Shown one piece after another: positions 7,537 through 15,466 of a stretch of 22,944 nt of DNA. Both the position numbers and the translations under genes were made by a program. Within the stretch, counting starts at the first letter, position 1. Each line of letters opens with the position of its first letter. Location: contig CAYGRM010000059.1 of assembly GCA_964352225.1 (NCBI GenBank), forward strand, positions 1 through 22,944, given 5' to 3'. Below the pieces are notes generated by a model. It searched no databases. It was given only the letters and a program-made list of their open reading frames with translations, and was not told the origin of the DNA. The stretch comes from CAJQQY01 sp964352225. Its GTDB lineage: Bacteria > Bacteroidota > Bacteroidia > Chitinophagales > Saprospiraceae.

Positions 7537-10500
7537 ATGAAAAAACTGTTTTGGCTTTCCTTATTATTTTCCTTCCTATTTATTTTTAGTTGTCAAGAAG
7601 ATGTCGAACCTGATTTTGAGGCAGATCGACCATTTCAACCATGGGTTTTTCGATCGGTTTTAGATTTGCAACCTCGAATGTTGACTTTGGCCTTGGATGA
7701 AAAAATGTGGGCTGCTTATCATGCTGACAACGGAGCATTGTATAAAGTTTGGAAAGGAAATGTAGAATTAACGGGAGCCGTGTATGATACTTATCATGGT
7801 CCACAGCCGGTAAGTCTTGGAGATGCTTACCTAGTTAATGAAAATAAAACACCTTGGGAAGTCAACTTAAATGGAAAAACTGAAGCACCTAAAACACTAT
7901 ATAAAGGTCATAGAAAAACGAAAGGGCAAGTTGAAATTTTGTATGATTTAGTTTTAGGAAGTGGAAGCATAATTAACGTGGCAGAAAGACCAGAATATTT
8001 TGAATCTAAAACAGGGCAACCAGGTTTTGAGCGAGTTTTTACTTTTTCTAATGTACCAGCAGGTGCAAAAATCTCTATGCAAACGAATATGAGTTCAATC
8101 GTTTCAAAGGATAAAGTAGAGACTGATGGGAAAATAAATTTCACTAAAGAAGAATCTCGGAAAAATGGAACAGTTACGACTTTAGATTTGGAAGGAACAT
8201 TGGAAATGAATACTTCTGGAAAAACTCGTTTGGCTTGTATTTTTGTAAAAAAACCAACCATTGAAAACCCGAATAAAAAATCAGGTGAGGAGGATGTAGC
8301 TGAAGTTGAAACAACTTTGGGTGAAAGATTAATTAATAAAAGTGATTGTAAAGCTTGTCATAATCCAACCAAAAAAACCATTGGCCCATCTTACGTAGAG
8401 ATCGCAAAAAGGTATCCAAATACTCCTGAGAATGTAGCAACTTTAATTGGGAAAATTCAAAATGGAGGTTCGGGTAATTGGGGCCCAGTACTCATGAGTG
8501 CTCACCCGAATTTATCAAATTCTGATGCCGAACAAATGGTGGATTATATATTGGGATTAGCAGAAAGTGAATCAACAGGCGGTAATAATGCTGCATCTGG
8601 GAATTCAGAAGATTATCTTGAAGCAGTAAGTGTAGAAGGTAAAACATTGTTACCTGGCTTGATTATTCAAGTGCAACAATATGAAAAAGATCTGCTAAAA
8701 TTGGCAGATTTGAATTTGAAAAAGAAACCACTATATGCAGGAGTGAGTCCTCAGGTTACTTTTTTAGATGCTGATTTTAAAAGTTTAGAAAAAAACTTTG
8801 CGCTCATCGGAGATGGATATTTAAATATTCCAGAGGATGATATTTATACTTTTAGATTGATAAGTGATGATGGTTCGCAACTATTAATTGATGGAAAACA
8901 AATAGTTGATAATGATGGTCTGCATGGAGCTGATTTGGTAGATGGAAGTATTGGTTTGAAAAAAGGAGAACATGAATTGCACCTGGAGTATTTCCAAGGA
9001 TATGGAGGGAAGAGTATGATTTTGCAATGGAAATCATCCAAGGAAGATGGATTTAAAAATATGGATATCGGTTCCATGATGCATTCCAAAGCGCTACAGA
9101 ATAAATTCAAAGATTATAAACTTCCAATGGTGAGTGGCTTGAGAATTCCAGGAGATGGATTTGCCTTGACTGACGTTCACCCAAGTTACGATTTGAGTCA
9201 AGCACGGCCAGATGATTTTTTACCGAAAGTTGGAGGAATGGATTTTTTACCTGATGGGAAATTAGTAGTTAGTACTTGGGACGCAGATGGAGCTATTTAT
9301 ACCATTGAAAATGCTCAAGGAGGCGATCCTTCCAAAATGAAAACTACTAAAATAGCTGACGGAATTGCGGAACCTCTAGGATTGAAAGTCGTCGATGGCG
9401 ATATTTATGTTTTACAAAAACAAGAGTTAACTAGACTAAAAGACCTTGATAACGATGGCATCATGGATGAATATCAAACAGTATCTAATGATTGGTTAGT
9501 GTCTGCCAATTTTCATGAATTTGCATTTGGTTTAGTTTATAAAGATGGGTATTTCTATGCGACCTTAGCAACTGGAATTATGCCGGGGGGAGCTAGTAAA
9601 GATCCTCAAGTTCCTGATCGTGGAAAAGTAATAAAGATTTCAAAAGATAAAGGAACAGTTGAGTTTTTAGCGCATGGATTACGTACTCCAAATGGAATTG
9701 GTGAAGGAGCTGATGGAGAAATTTTCGTTGCGGATAACCAAGGTGATTGGTTACCAGCCAGTAAAATAGTTCATGTGCAAAAAGATGCTTGGTATGGATC
9801 GAGGTCAGTTGATTTTGCAGGAACAGCGAACTTAAAAGAAAATAAACCTGTGGTTTGGTTGCCACAAGATGAAATTGGAAACTCTCCAAGTACACCTTTG
9901 GCTTTGAATGATGGAATATATAAAGGTCAGATGATCCACGGGGAAGTAACGCATGGCGGAGTGAAAAGAGTTTTTGTAGAAAAAGTAAATGGAGAATATC
10001 AAGGATGTGTTTTTCGATTTATCCAAGGTCTAGAAGGTGGAGTGAATCGAATGGTTTGGGGACCTGATGGGGCGCTTTATGTTGGATGTATCGGTAATCC
10101 TGGGAACTGGGCACAGACCAACAAATTATGGTATGGAGTACAACGGTTAAAATATAACAATACTCCTACATTCGAAATGTTGGCAGTACGAGCTAAATCA
10201 AATGGAGTTGAAATAGAATTTACGGAACCACTTTCGGTAGCTGATGGATGGGATAAAAATGATTACCGAGTTGATCAATGGATGTATTTGCCAACGAAAG
10301 ATTATGGTGGACCTAAATTGAATGAAGAGAATTTGAAAATCGTTTCAGCTAATGTTTCTGATGATCGAAAAAAAGTATTTTTGGAATTGGATGGAATGAA
10401 AGAAGATCGAGTGGTGCATGTACAGTTGAAGAATCATTTTATAAGTGAAAAGAATAATGAATTATGGTCGACGGAAGGATGGTATACCATGAATTCAATT

Positions 10501-11214
10501 CCAGAAAATCAGCCTGGTTTCTCTACTGAAAATACTTATAGCCAATTGGTCGATAATCAATTAGCTGATCATGAAAAAACAGCCGGTTGGGAATTATTAT
10601 TTAATGGGAAAGATTTGAGTAGTTTTAGAAATTTCAAAAAAGAAACAATTGGTTCTAGTTGGGTCATTGATCAAAATGCTATTCACTTAAACTCTGTTCC
10701 AAGATCTGATGGTTCGTGGCAAGTTAAAGATGGGGGAGACATCATTACAAAAAGTGAATATGAGAATTTCGAATTGAAATTAGAATGGAAAATTGGAGCT
10801 TGTGGAAATAGTGGAATCATGTGGAATGTAGTCGAGGATGAGAAATATGATTACGTTTGGCTAACTGGTCCAGAGATGCAAGTGTTAGATAATACGTGCC
10901 ATCCTGACACTAAGTATCCAACTCATCGAGCAGGCGATTTATACGATATGATTGAATGTAAATACGTTGTTGTAAAACCGGCAGGTGAATGGAATCAAGT
11001 TCGATTAATTTCTAATAATGGAAAAATGGAACATTGGTTAAATGGTCATAAAGTAGTTGAATATGAAATGCATACTGACGAGTGGAAAGAGATGGTTGCA
11101 AAAAGTAAATTTAAAGATATGGAGGATTTTGGCTTGGCTAAAAAAGGGCATATTTCATTGCAAGATCATGGAGATAAAGTATGGTTTAAGAATATTAAAA
11201 TTCGGAAATTATAG
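7537..11214 (+). CDS. Multidomain lipoprotein: cytochrome c, PA14, beta-propeller, DUF1080 hydrolase
   Basis: The 1225-residue protein starts with a lipoprotein signal ending at Cys19. The acidic run QEDVEPDFE follows, similar to the surface-export signals of Bacteroidota lipoproteins. After an N-terminal region of about 230 residues that I cannot name comes a c-type haem site, CKACH (271-275), with likely axial Met320. A PA14-like domain, often carbohydrate-binding, lies at about 375-500. Residues 540-875 form a propeller like those of sugar dehydrogenases (repeated PDGxLxV and NGI motifs). A final domain from about 1017 to the end is DUF1080, now linked to 3-keto-disaccharide hydrolysis. 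Domains in this order suggest surface oxidation of a glycan followed by cleavage, with electrons passed through haem. No partner oxidoreductase gene is adjacent. A hairpin terminator follows the stop. Confidence 0.85.
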   Translation: MKKLFWLSLLFSFLFIFSCQEDVEPDFEADRPFQPWVFRSVLDLQPRMLTLALDEKMWAAYHADNGALYKVWKGNVELTGAVYDTYHGPQPVSLGDAYLVNENKTPWEVNLNGKTEAPKTLYKGHRKTKGQVEILYDLVLGSGSIINVAERPEYFESKTGQPGFERVFTFSNVPAGAKISMQTNMSSIVSKDKVETDGKINFTKEESRKNGTVTTLDLEGTLEMNTSGKTRLACIFVKKPTIENPNKKSGEEDVAEVETTLGERLINKSDCKACHNPTKKTIGPSYVEIAKRYPNTPENVATLIGKIQNGGSGNWGPVLMSAHPNLSNSDAEQMVDYILGLAESESTGGNNAASGNSEDYLEAVSVEGKTLLPGLIIQVQQYEKDLLKLADLNLKKKPLYAGVSPQVTFLDADFKSLEKNFALIGDGYLNIPEDDIYTFRLISDDGSQLLIDGKQIVDNDGLHGADLVDGSIGLKKGEHELHLEYFQGYGGKSMILQWKSSKEDGFKNMDIGSMMHSKALQNKFKDYKLPMVSGLRIPGDGFALTDVHPSYDLSQARPDDFLPKVGGMDFLPDGKLVVSTWDADGAIYTIENAQGGDPSKMKTTKIADGIAEPLGLKVVDGDIYVLQKQELTRLKDLDNDGIMDEYQTVSNDWLVSANFHEFAFGLVYKDGYFYATLATGIMPGGASKDPQVPDRGKVIKISKDKGTVEFLAHGLRTPNGIGEGADGEIFVADNQGDWLPASKIVHVQKDAWYGSRSVDFAGTANLKENKPVVWLPQDEIGNSPSTPLALNDGIYKGQMIHGEVTHGGVKRVFVEKVNGEYQGCVFRFIQGLEGGVNRMVWGPDGALYVGCIGNPGNWAQTNKLWYGVQRLKYNNTPTFEMLAVRAKSNGVEIEFTEPLSVADGWDKNDYRVDQWMYLPTKDYGGPKLNEENLKIVSANVSDDRKKVFLELDGMKEDRVVHVQLKNHFISEKNNELWSTEGWYTMNSIPENQPGFSTENTYSQLVDNQLADHEKTAGWELLFNGKDLSSFRNFKKETIGSSWVIDQNAIHLNSVPRSDGSWQVKDGGDIITKSEYENFELKLEWKIGACGNSGIMWNVVEDEKYDYVWLTGPEMQVLDNTCHPDTKYPTHRAGDLYDMIECKYVVVKPAGEWNQVRLISNNGKMEHWLNGHKVVEYEMHTDEWKEMVAKSKFKDMEDFGLAKKGHISLQDHGDKVWFKNIKIRKL

Positions 11215-11238
11215 AAAATAATTTTAGTTATAAAAAAT

Positions 11239-11273
11239 AAACGCTTCCAGAATATAATGTTTTGGGAGCGTTT
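11239..11273. terminator. Terminator hairpin between convergent genes
   Basis: Arms AAACGCTTCC and GGGAGCGTTT pair over ten positions with one wobble. A T-run (TTTTTATTT) follows on the plus strand, after the 1225-codon gene. The right arm ends directly against the stop codon of the minus-strand gtrA-like gene, so it may also work for that operon. Confidence 0.75.
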
Positions 11274-11717
11274 TTATTTAAAAACAAAATATTTTTGCAG
11301 CAAAAAATTGAAGGTAAAAGCAATTAATATTGCAACGATCACTTTAGAAAAGATATAGTTTAAAGAAGTAAATTCGGTTAATAAATAAACTCCCAAAGTA
11401 TTTAAGATCATACTTCCTGTTGCTACTAAAAAATAGCGAAATGCCTGATGCGAAATTTTTCTTTCTTTCGATAAAAAGACCCAATTTCTTCCTAAGAAAA
11501 AATTAGTAATTGCTCCACAGATTGCTCCAATTGCATTTGAAATAACATACCACACTCCGATTAATTCGGTCAAAAAAATCATAACTCCAAAGTCAACCGC
11601 TGTTCCAATAAATGCGGCGACTTGGGCTGAAAGAAATTCTTTAGTACCTGATTTTTTTTTTAAATCAGATTCTTCAGTTGGAGCATCAAGTGGTTCGTTC
11701 TTATTTTTCATTTCCAA
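11274..11717 (-). CDS. GtrA-like family membrane protein
   Basis: This 147-residue protein has a charged N-terminal tail of about 28 residues and then four hydrophobic segments. Typical GtrA features are the early FxxAQVAAFIGTAVDF helix, the loop NFFLGRNWVF between helices two and three, and the closing NFLLQKYFVFK. GtrA proteins help move polyprenyl- or lipid-linked sugars across the inner membrane. Its start overlaps the end of the pgpA-like gene by 10 bases, so it is the last gene of the lipid cluster's run. In this setting it could flip a glycosylated lipid precursor, but that is inference. Confidence 0.85.
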   Translation of the reverse strand: MEMKNKNEPLDAPTEESDLKKKSGTKEFLSAQVAAFIGTAVDFGVMIFLTELIGVWYVISNAIGAICGAITNFFLGRNWVFLSKERKISHQAFRYFLVATGSMILNTLGVYLLTEFTSLNYIFSKVIVAILIAFTFNFLLQKYFVFK

Positions 11718-12185
11718 AAATAAACAATGATTTGCAAAACAATATTTGCATATATTCCGGCTCCCACGTCATCAAGCATTACTCCCCAGCCTCCTTTTAT
11801 GTTTTCTAAACGCCTGATTCCCAATGGTTTAGCGATATCGAAAAAGCGAAAAAGAATAAAGCCAAGAATGAGCCAATGAGTTTCAACAGGAATCCAAAGG
11901 ACAGCGATCCACACTCCAATTAATTCATCTACCACAACTTTTGATGGATCTTTTCCCCATTCCGATTCTAATTCATTGGTACTCCAAACTCCCAGTAAGG
12001 TGAAAATTATTGTCGCTAGGAGTAAACCCCAAGTGAAATATTCGAGTTCAGGTTGTTGCCATTTGATCAAAAATAAAATTAGGATTCCAACTAAAGCACC
12101 CATCGTCCCGGGAGCAAAAGGGGAGTAGCCGGCTCCTAAAACAGTAGCGNNNNNNNNNNGCGTTTAATTTATGTAATGATTTCAT
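11708..12185 (-). CDS. pgpA: PgpA-family phosphatase, interrupted by assembly gap
   Basis: Phosphatidylglycerophosphatase A family. Downstream of the gap the frame reads ATVLGAGYSPFAPGTMG, the family's N-terminal signature. It continues with VVDELIG (Asp/Glu pair), FRFFDIAKPLGI and GGWGVMLDDVGAG, the conserved catalytic acidic residues. The ATG at 12103 is internal. The real start is very probably ATG 12183-12185, giving MKSLHKLN before the gap, as in other PgpA proteins. The two halves come into frame if the gap is zero or if the flanking CGC triplets are the same sequence. PgpA normally dephosphorylates phosphatidylglycerol phosphate. Next to an inositol-phosphate lipid synthase it may instead remove the phosphate from phosphatidylinositol phosphate. 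Several transmembrane segments fit an inner-membrane enzyme. Confidence 0.88.
12150..12159. other. Assembly gap (10 N)
   Basis: Ten Ns lie inside the fifth to twelfth codons of the pgpA gene. Both edges carry CGC on the coding strand, and a zero or three-base-overlap join restores the frame. The contigs may therefore simply abut. Confidence 0.95.
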
Positions 12186-12192
12186 TTTTTAT

Positions 12193-12314
12193 GTACTTCG
12201 AAGCTCCTGCTTCGAATCTTATTTTAAATTTCCAAAGCTCCCGCTAGGAAAAGAATTAACGATTTTTTAAAATTCGAGTTTCAATTTGCTTGCGAAGCGG
12301 GAGCTCCGAAGTAC
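12193..12314. repeat. REP-like palindromes of the AGCTCCYGCT type
   Basis: Three related short palindromes lie within 122 bases. The first has arms TTCGAAGC and GCTTCGAA around TCCT (12197-12216). The second is a decayed copy with the core AAGCTCCCGCT (12235-12250). The third is inverted, with core AGCGGGAGCT, at 12288-12314. The outer ends carry GTACTTCG in opposite orientations, so the block is flanked like a BIME. The third copy lies inside the 3' end of the PfkB gene. The TCCY loop is shared with the repeat cluster at 5031-5146 although the stems differ. Confidence 0.7.
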
Positions 12315-13107
12315 CTTTTTTTTCAATACAAAAACTTGCCGCAGCATTGGCGAAATTTGCCGCCTGAGAAATGTTTTTTGTTTCAAAATATCTAATCAGA
12401 AAAGCGGTTGCAAAAATATCACCTGCACCAGTTGGATCGATCATGCGTGAAGGAAAACTTGGAAACGTGTGTTTATTGTTATTGAAAAAAACCTCTGCGC
12501 CCTTTTCTCCTTTCGTTACCACTAAAATATTAAATAGATCTGCCAATTTCGGAATTAAATCGAATTGGAAACCTGCCTGACCGGCAGGCAGGGTCAAATC
12601 TTCTTCACTCAAAATTACCACATCTGCTTTTTGGAAAATAGACCAATTCTCTAATGTTTGATGAAATACTTTTCCTTCCGAATCCCATCTTCGCATCCAT
12701 CCTTGGGGACAAACAGCCATCATTGAATTTTCAAATAGATCAAAAAAACCAAAATCAATTTCATTAGCTATTGGTCCCAATAAAACCATTTTGGGATTTT
12801 TAAAATCTTCGGGAATATGATTTGTAAATATATTGTTAGATTTATCTAATAGAAATTGTTGACGACTCTGGCCGTCATATACATTTTTAAAGCAGGTAGT
12901 TTTTTCGGAAGGAATATTATGGAGAGAAATATTTTGGAAGCGATTTTGAAATTCAAAATCACTTCCAAAACTTGTAAGAATTGCAGTTTGCAAGTTCATT
13001 TTTCTAGCAAAAAAAGAGGCGTACGAGGTTGTTCCTCCTAGGACATTTCCCGAAGGAGTCCAATCATGACAAACATGACCAATTGCTAAAAAATCAATAG
13101 ATGACAT
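12256..13107 (-). CDS. PfkB-family kinase, possible myo-inositol kinase
   Basis: This 283-residue ribokinase-fold protein has an N-terminal substrate region (AIGHVCHDWTPSGNVLGGTTSY). The ATP/anion-hole motif DPTGAGD lies at residues 224-230, with Asp230 the catalytic base. Its ATG follows the stop codon of the inositol-phosphate synthase gene with no spacer, so the two are translationally coupled. PfkB kinases acting on myo-inositol are known from plants and Thermococcus, and the CHD...LGG start resembles my memory of the plant enzyme. Salvage of free inositol to inositol phosphate is therefore a fair hypothesis. Two repeats add codons: a palindrome inserts LPAGQAG at 173-179, in a loop after SEEDL, and a REP-like element encodes about GTSELPLRK near the C terminus. 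The frame remains open, so the enzyme is probably functional. Confidence 0.82.
   Translation of the reverse strand: MSSIDFLAIGHVCHDWTPSGNVLGGTTSYASFFARKMNLQTAILTSFGSDFEFQNRFQNISLHNIPSEKTTCFKNVYDGQSRQQFLLDKSNNIFTNHIPEDFKNPKMVLLGPIANEIDFGFFDLFENSMMAVCPQGWMRRWDSEGKVFHQTLENWSIFQKADVVILSEEDLTLPAGQAGFQFDLIPKLADLFNILVVTKGEKGAEVFFNNNKHTFPSFPSRMIDPTGAGDIFATAFLIRYFETKNISQAANFANAAASFCIEKKGTSELPLRKQIETRILKNR
12572..12592. repeat. GC-rich palindrome inserted in frame in the PfkB gene
   Basis: Perfect eight-base arms CCTGCCTG and CAGGCAGG surround a five-base loop, ACCGG. The element is far more GC-rich than its surroundings. It reads as LPAGQAG in the kinase frame, between SEEDL and FQFDLIPKL. An inserted unit of about 24 bases would keep the frame. 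Confidence 0.8.
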
Positions 13108-14415
13108 TTACTTTTCGTCTTGGTAATAATCCAAACCGAGGTGAGTAATCAAATCCTCACCAGCCATATGACGCAAAGTATTATGTAATTTTTCTTTTTG
13201 TTTAAAAAGATCATGCTGTGGATAAAGTCCTTTTCCAACTTGAGGAGATTTCAAATAGAAAGATAACCATTCTTGAATTCCACTCATTCCAGCTCGCTGT
13301 GCTAAATCCATAAATAGAGCTAAATCTAAAACAATGGGAGCAGCTAAAATCGAATCTCGACAGAGGAAATCAATTTTGATTTGCATTGGGTAGCCTAACC
13401 AACCAGTAATGTCAATATTATCCCATCCTTCTTTGTTATCACCATGCGGTGGGTAATAATTGATTCTCACTTTATGATATAAATCTTTATATAAAATAGG
13501 ATTCTTTTCAGGTTCAAGAATTTGTTCTAATACACTCAACTTAGAAACTTCTTTAGTTTTAAAGTTATCAGGGTGATCCAAAACTTCACCATCTCTATTA
13601 CCTAAAATATTAGTTGAGAACCAACCTCTGATTCCAAGTGCTCTTGCTTTCAAACCTGGTGCTAAAATGGTTTTCATTAAAGTCTGGCCAGTTTTAAAAT
13701 CTTTACCAGCTATAAGACCACCATTCTTTTTTGCATAGTCAACAATTGCTGGAATATCACAAGATAAATTTGGACTTCCATTGGCATAAGGAACGCCCAT
13801 TTTTACAGCAGCATATGCATAAATCATACTTGGTGGGATAGCTGGATCATTATTTCTTAATCCTTCTTCCAAAGCCTCCATAGTTTGATGTACTGCACCT
13901 TCCTCAATATAAACTTCAGTAGAACCACACCATACCATTACTAATCTTTCACAATCGTTGTCCGCTTTGAATTTTCGAATATCTTCCATTAAAGCTTCCG
14001 CCAATTCCATTTTATTGGTTTGTGGTTTGATGTATTCACCCGTTAATCTTCTAGCATATTCAGGTTGGAATACAGCAGGCATTGGTTTGATGGCCTCTAG
14101 CTCAGGTTTGATTTGCTCCAAAAGGTAACGATCTAAAACTTTGGCATTTACCGCAGCTTCATAAACATTGTCAGGGTACAAATCCCATCCTCCAAAAACT
14201 ATATCATTTAAGTCAGCCAAAGGCACCATGTCTTTAATTAATGGATTTCTATTTTCTGTTCTTTTTCCCAAACGAATGGTACCCATTTGAGTTAACGAAC
14301 CTATAGGCTGAGAGAGACCTTTTCGAACTGCAATAACACCTGCGATCAGAGTAGTTGCGACAGCACCAAGTCCTGGCATTAATATGCCTAATTTCCCATT
14401 TGCGTCTTTAATCAT
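13108..14415 (-). CDS. ino1: Myo-inositol-1-phosphate synthase (inositol-3-phosphate synthase)
   Basis: The enzyme converts glucose 6-phosphate to 1D-myo-inositol 3-phosphate using bound NAD. At 435 residues it matches prokaryotic forms. Visible motifs are the NAD loop GLGAVATT (residues 15-22), NGSPNLSCD (212-220), AGKDFKTGQT (236-245) with the catalytic lysine, STNILGNRDG (267-276) and CRDSILAAP (352-360). It is the committed step to inositol and sits in the middle of a run of lipid head-group genes, with a PfkB kinase coupled directly downstream and the AUR1-like synthase 59 bases upstream. This strongly suggests that the inositol phosphate is used for lipid rather than as a solute. Confidence 0.96.
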   Translation of the reverse strand: MIKDANGKLGILMPGLGAVATTLIAGVIAVRKGLSQPIGSLTQMGTIRLGKRTENRNPLIKDMVPLADLNDIVFGGWDLYPDNVYEAAVNAKVLDRYLLEQIKPELEAIKPMPAVFQPEYARRLTGEYIKPQTNKMELAEALMEDIRKFKADNDCERLVMVWCGSTEVYIEEGAVHQTMEALEEGLRNNDPAIPPSMIYAYAAVKMGVPYANGSPNLSCDIPAIVDYAKKNGGLIAGKDFKTGQTLMKTILAPGLKARALGIRGWFSTNILGNRDGEVLDHPDNFKTKEVSKLSVLEQILEPEKNPILYKDLYHKVRINYYPPHGDNKEGWDNIDITGWLGYPMQIKIDFLCRDSILAAPIVLDLALFMDLAQRAGMSGIQEWLSFYLKSPQVGKGLYPQHDLFKQKEKLHNTLRHMAGEDLITHLGLDYYQDEK

Positions 14416-14474
14416 CTTTTTGTTTTTTTCTTTTTATTAAAAAAAAGGATTTAAGTTATGTTATTAAAATAGTT

Positions 14475-15437
14475 TTAGCTGACCGCTTTTCCATATTTAT
14501 TAAGCCAATTTTTGACTTTTGTTTGCATTAAAAGTTGATAAATTCCTATGGTAATCAAAGCTGTACCAACTCCACAAATTACATCAATAATATAGTGGTG
14601 ATAAGTGTAGACGGCCGAAAACCAAGTGCTGAACATTAGTATTATTCCTAATGTCATCCATTTATGAAATTTATATTTCCAACTAAAAAAAATTAGAATT
14701 ATTGGAAATGCACAATGTAGAGAAGGTATCGCTGCAAAAACATTTGCATTCAAGCTATACATCCCTTCGAAAAAATGTGTTCCAAAATATTTATCAAATT
14801 CAATCAATCTTCCTGGGTTTCCAGGGGTATTTAAGTATTCTTCAAATCCATATTTATCAACATACCAGGGAGGCGCAGCTGGATAAATAAATTGGATGAT
14901 TAATCCAATTTGACTGACCATCAAAAATCCAAAAAGGTAATTAACCATTTTCTCCCGTTGCTTTGAAAAAAATAAATAGAAAGAGAAAATTAATGGAATT
15001 GGAATCCAGCATAAATAGATTATCGCAGTATAAATATCCAAAAAAGTGTTGGTTGAATTTTTATCTAAGTATTCATTTGGAGTCAGTATTCCCTCTGCTG
15101 TTGAAATTCCAAACCAAGCTTTCTCTGCTAAATAAGGTTCAGAAATATGTAAAGGAGGATTAATCTCATAATTTGGTATCAATCGAATAGAATCGAATAT
15201 GAACCAATAAATTAGGATAAAACCAAAGGCTAAAACCATTTTTCGGCTAGTCTTATTAAAAAAGTATAAAACCAATAGCCCCCATATAAATAAGTGGTGA
15301 TCTGGTCGAATTCCTCCTAATGCAAAGTGAATCCATGCAACATACAATAATCCAATGATAAAAAATGGGATAGCACTTTTTACAGAAAATCGTTGGTATG
15401 AATTAGTATGTATGTTGATGTAGTTCCCTTCTTCCAA
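14475..15437 (-). CDS. AUR1-like inositol phosphorylceramide synthase (PAP2 superfamily)
   Basis: This is a 320-residue polytopic membrane protein with about six hydrophobic segments. It shows motifs of the AUR1/inositol-phosphorylceramide-synthase branch of the PAP2 superfamily: YPAAPPWY (185-192), AAIPSLHCAFP (235-245) with His241, and YTYHHYIIDV (277-286) with His281 and Asp285. The SLH and HxxxD motifs form the expected catalytic triad. Such enzymes move inositol phosphate from phosphatidylinositol to ceramide. The gene is 29 bases after the CDP-alcohol phosphatidyltransferase gene and 59 before inositol-phosphate synthase, so the substrate is supplied by its own operon. A simple lipid phosphatase of the same superfamily is the alternative. 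Confidence 0.85.
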   Translation of the reverse strand: MEEGNYINIHTNSYQRFSVKSAIPFFIIGLLYVAWIHFALGGIRPDHHLFIWGLLVLYFFNKTSRKMVLAFGFILIYWFIFDSIRLIPNYEINPPLHISEPYLAEKAWFGISTAEGILTPNEYLDKNSTNTFLDIYTAIIYLCWIPIPLIFSFYLFFSKQREKMVNYLFGFLMVSQIGLIIQFIYPAAPPWYVDKYGFEEYLNTPGNPGRLIEFDKYFGTHFFEGMYSLNANVFAAIPSLHCAFPIILIFFSWKYKFHKWMTLGIILMFSTWFSAVYTYHHYIIDVICGVGTALITIGIYQLLMQTKVKNWLNKYGKAVS

Positions 15438-15466
15438 TTTGTAAAATTGTGTGAGTTGTGATTTGG

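Noticed and set aside
9593..9895. Open frame of 100 codons on the minus strand inside the large lipoprotein gene
   Set aside because: It is a shadow of the plus-strand gene, with no recognisable domain and no start signal.
11239..11273. Riboswitch or small RNA after the large lipoprotein gene
   Set aside because: A simple stem and T-run between convergent stop codons is fully explained as a terminator.
12371..12580. Plus-strand open frame opposite the PfkB gene
   Set aside because: The opposite strand encodes a well-conserved kinase including DPTGAGD; this frame has no features of its own.
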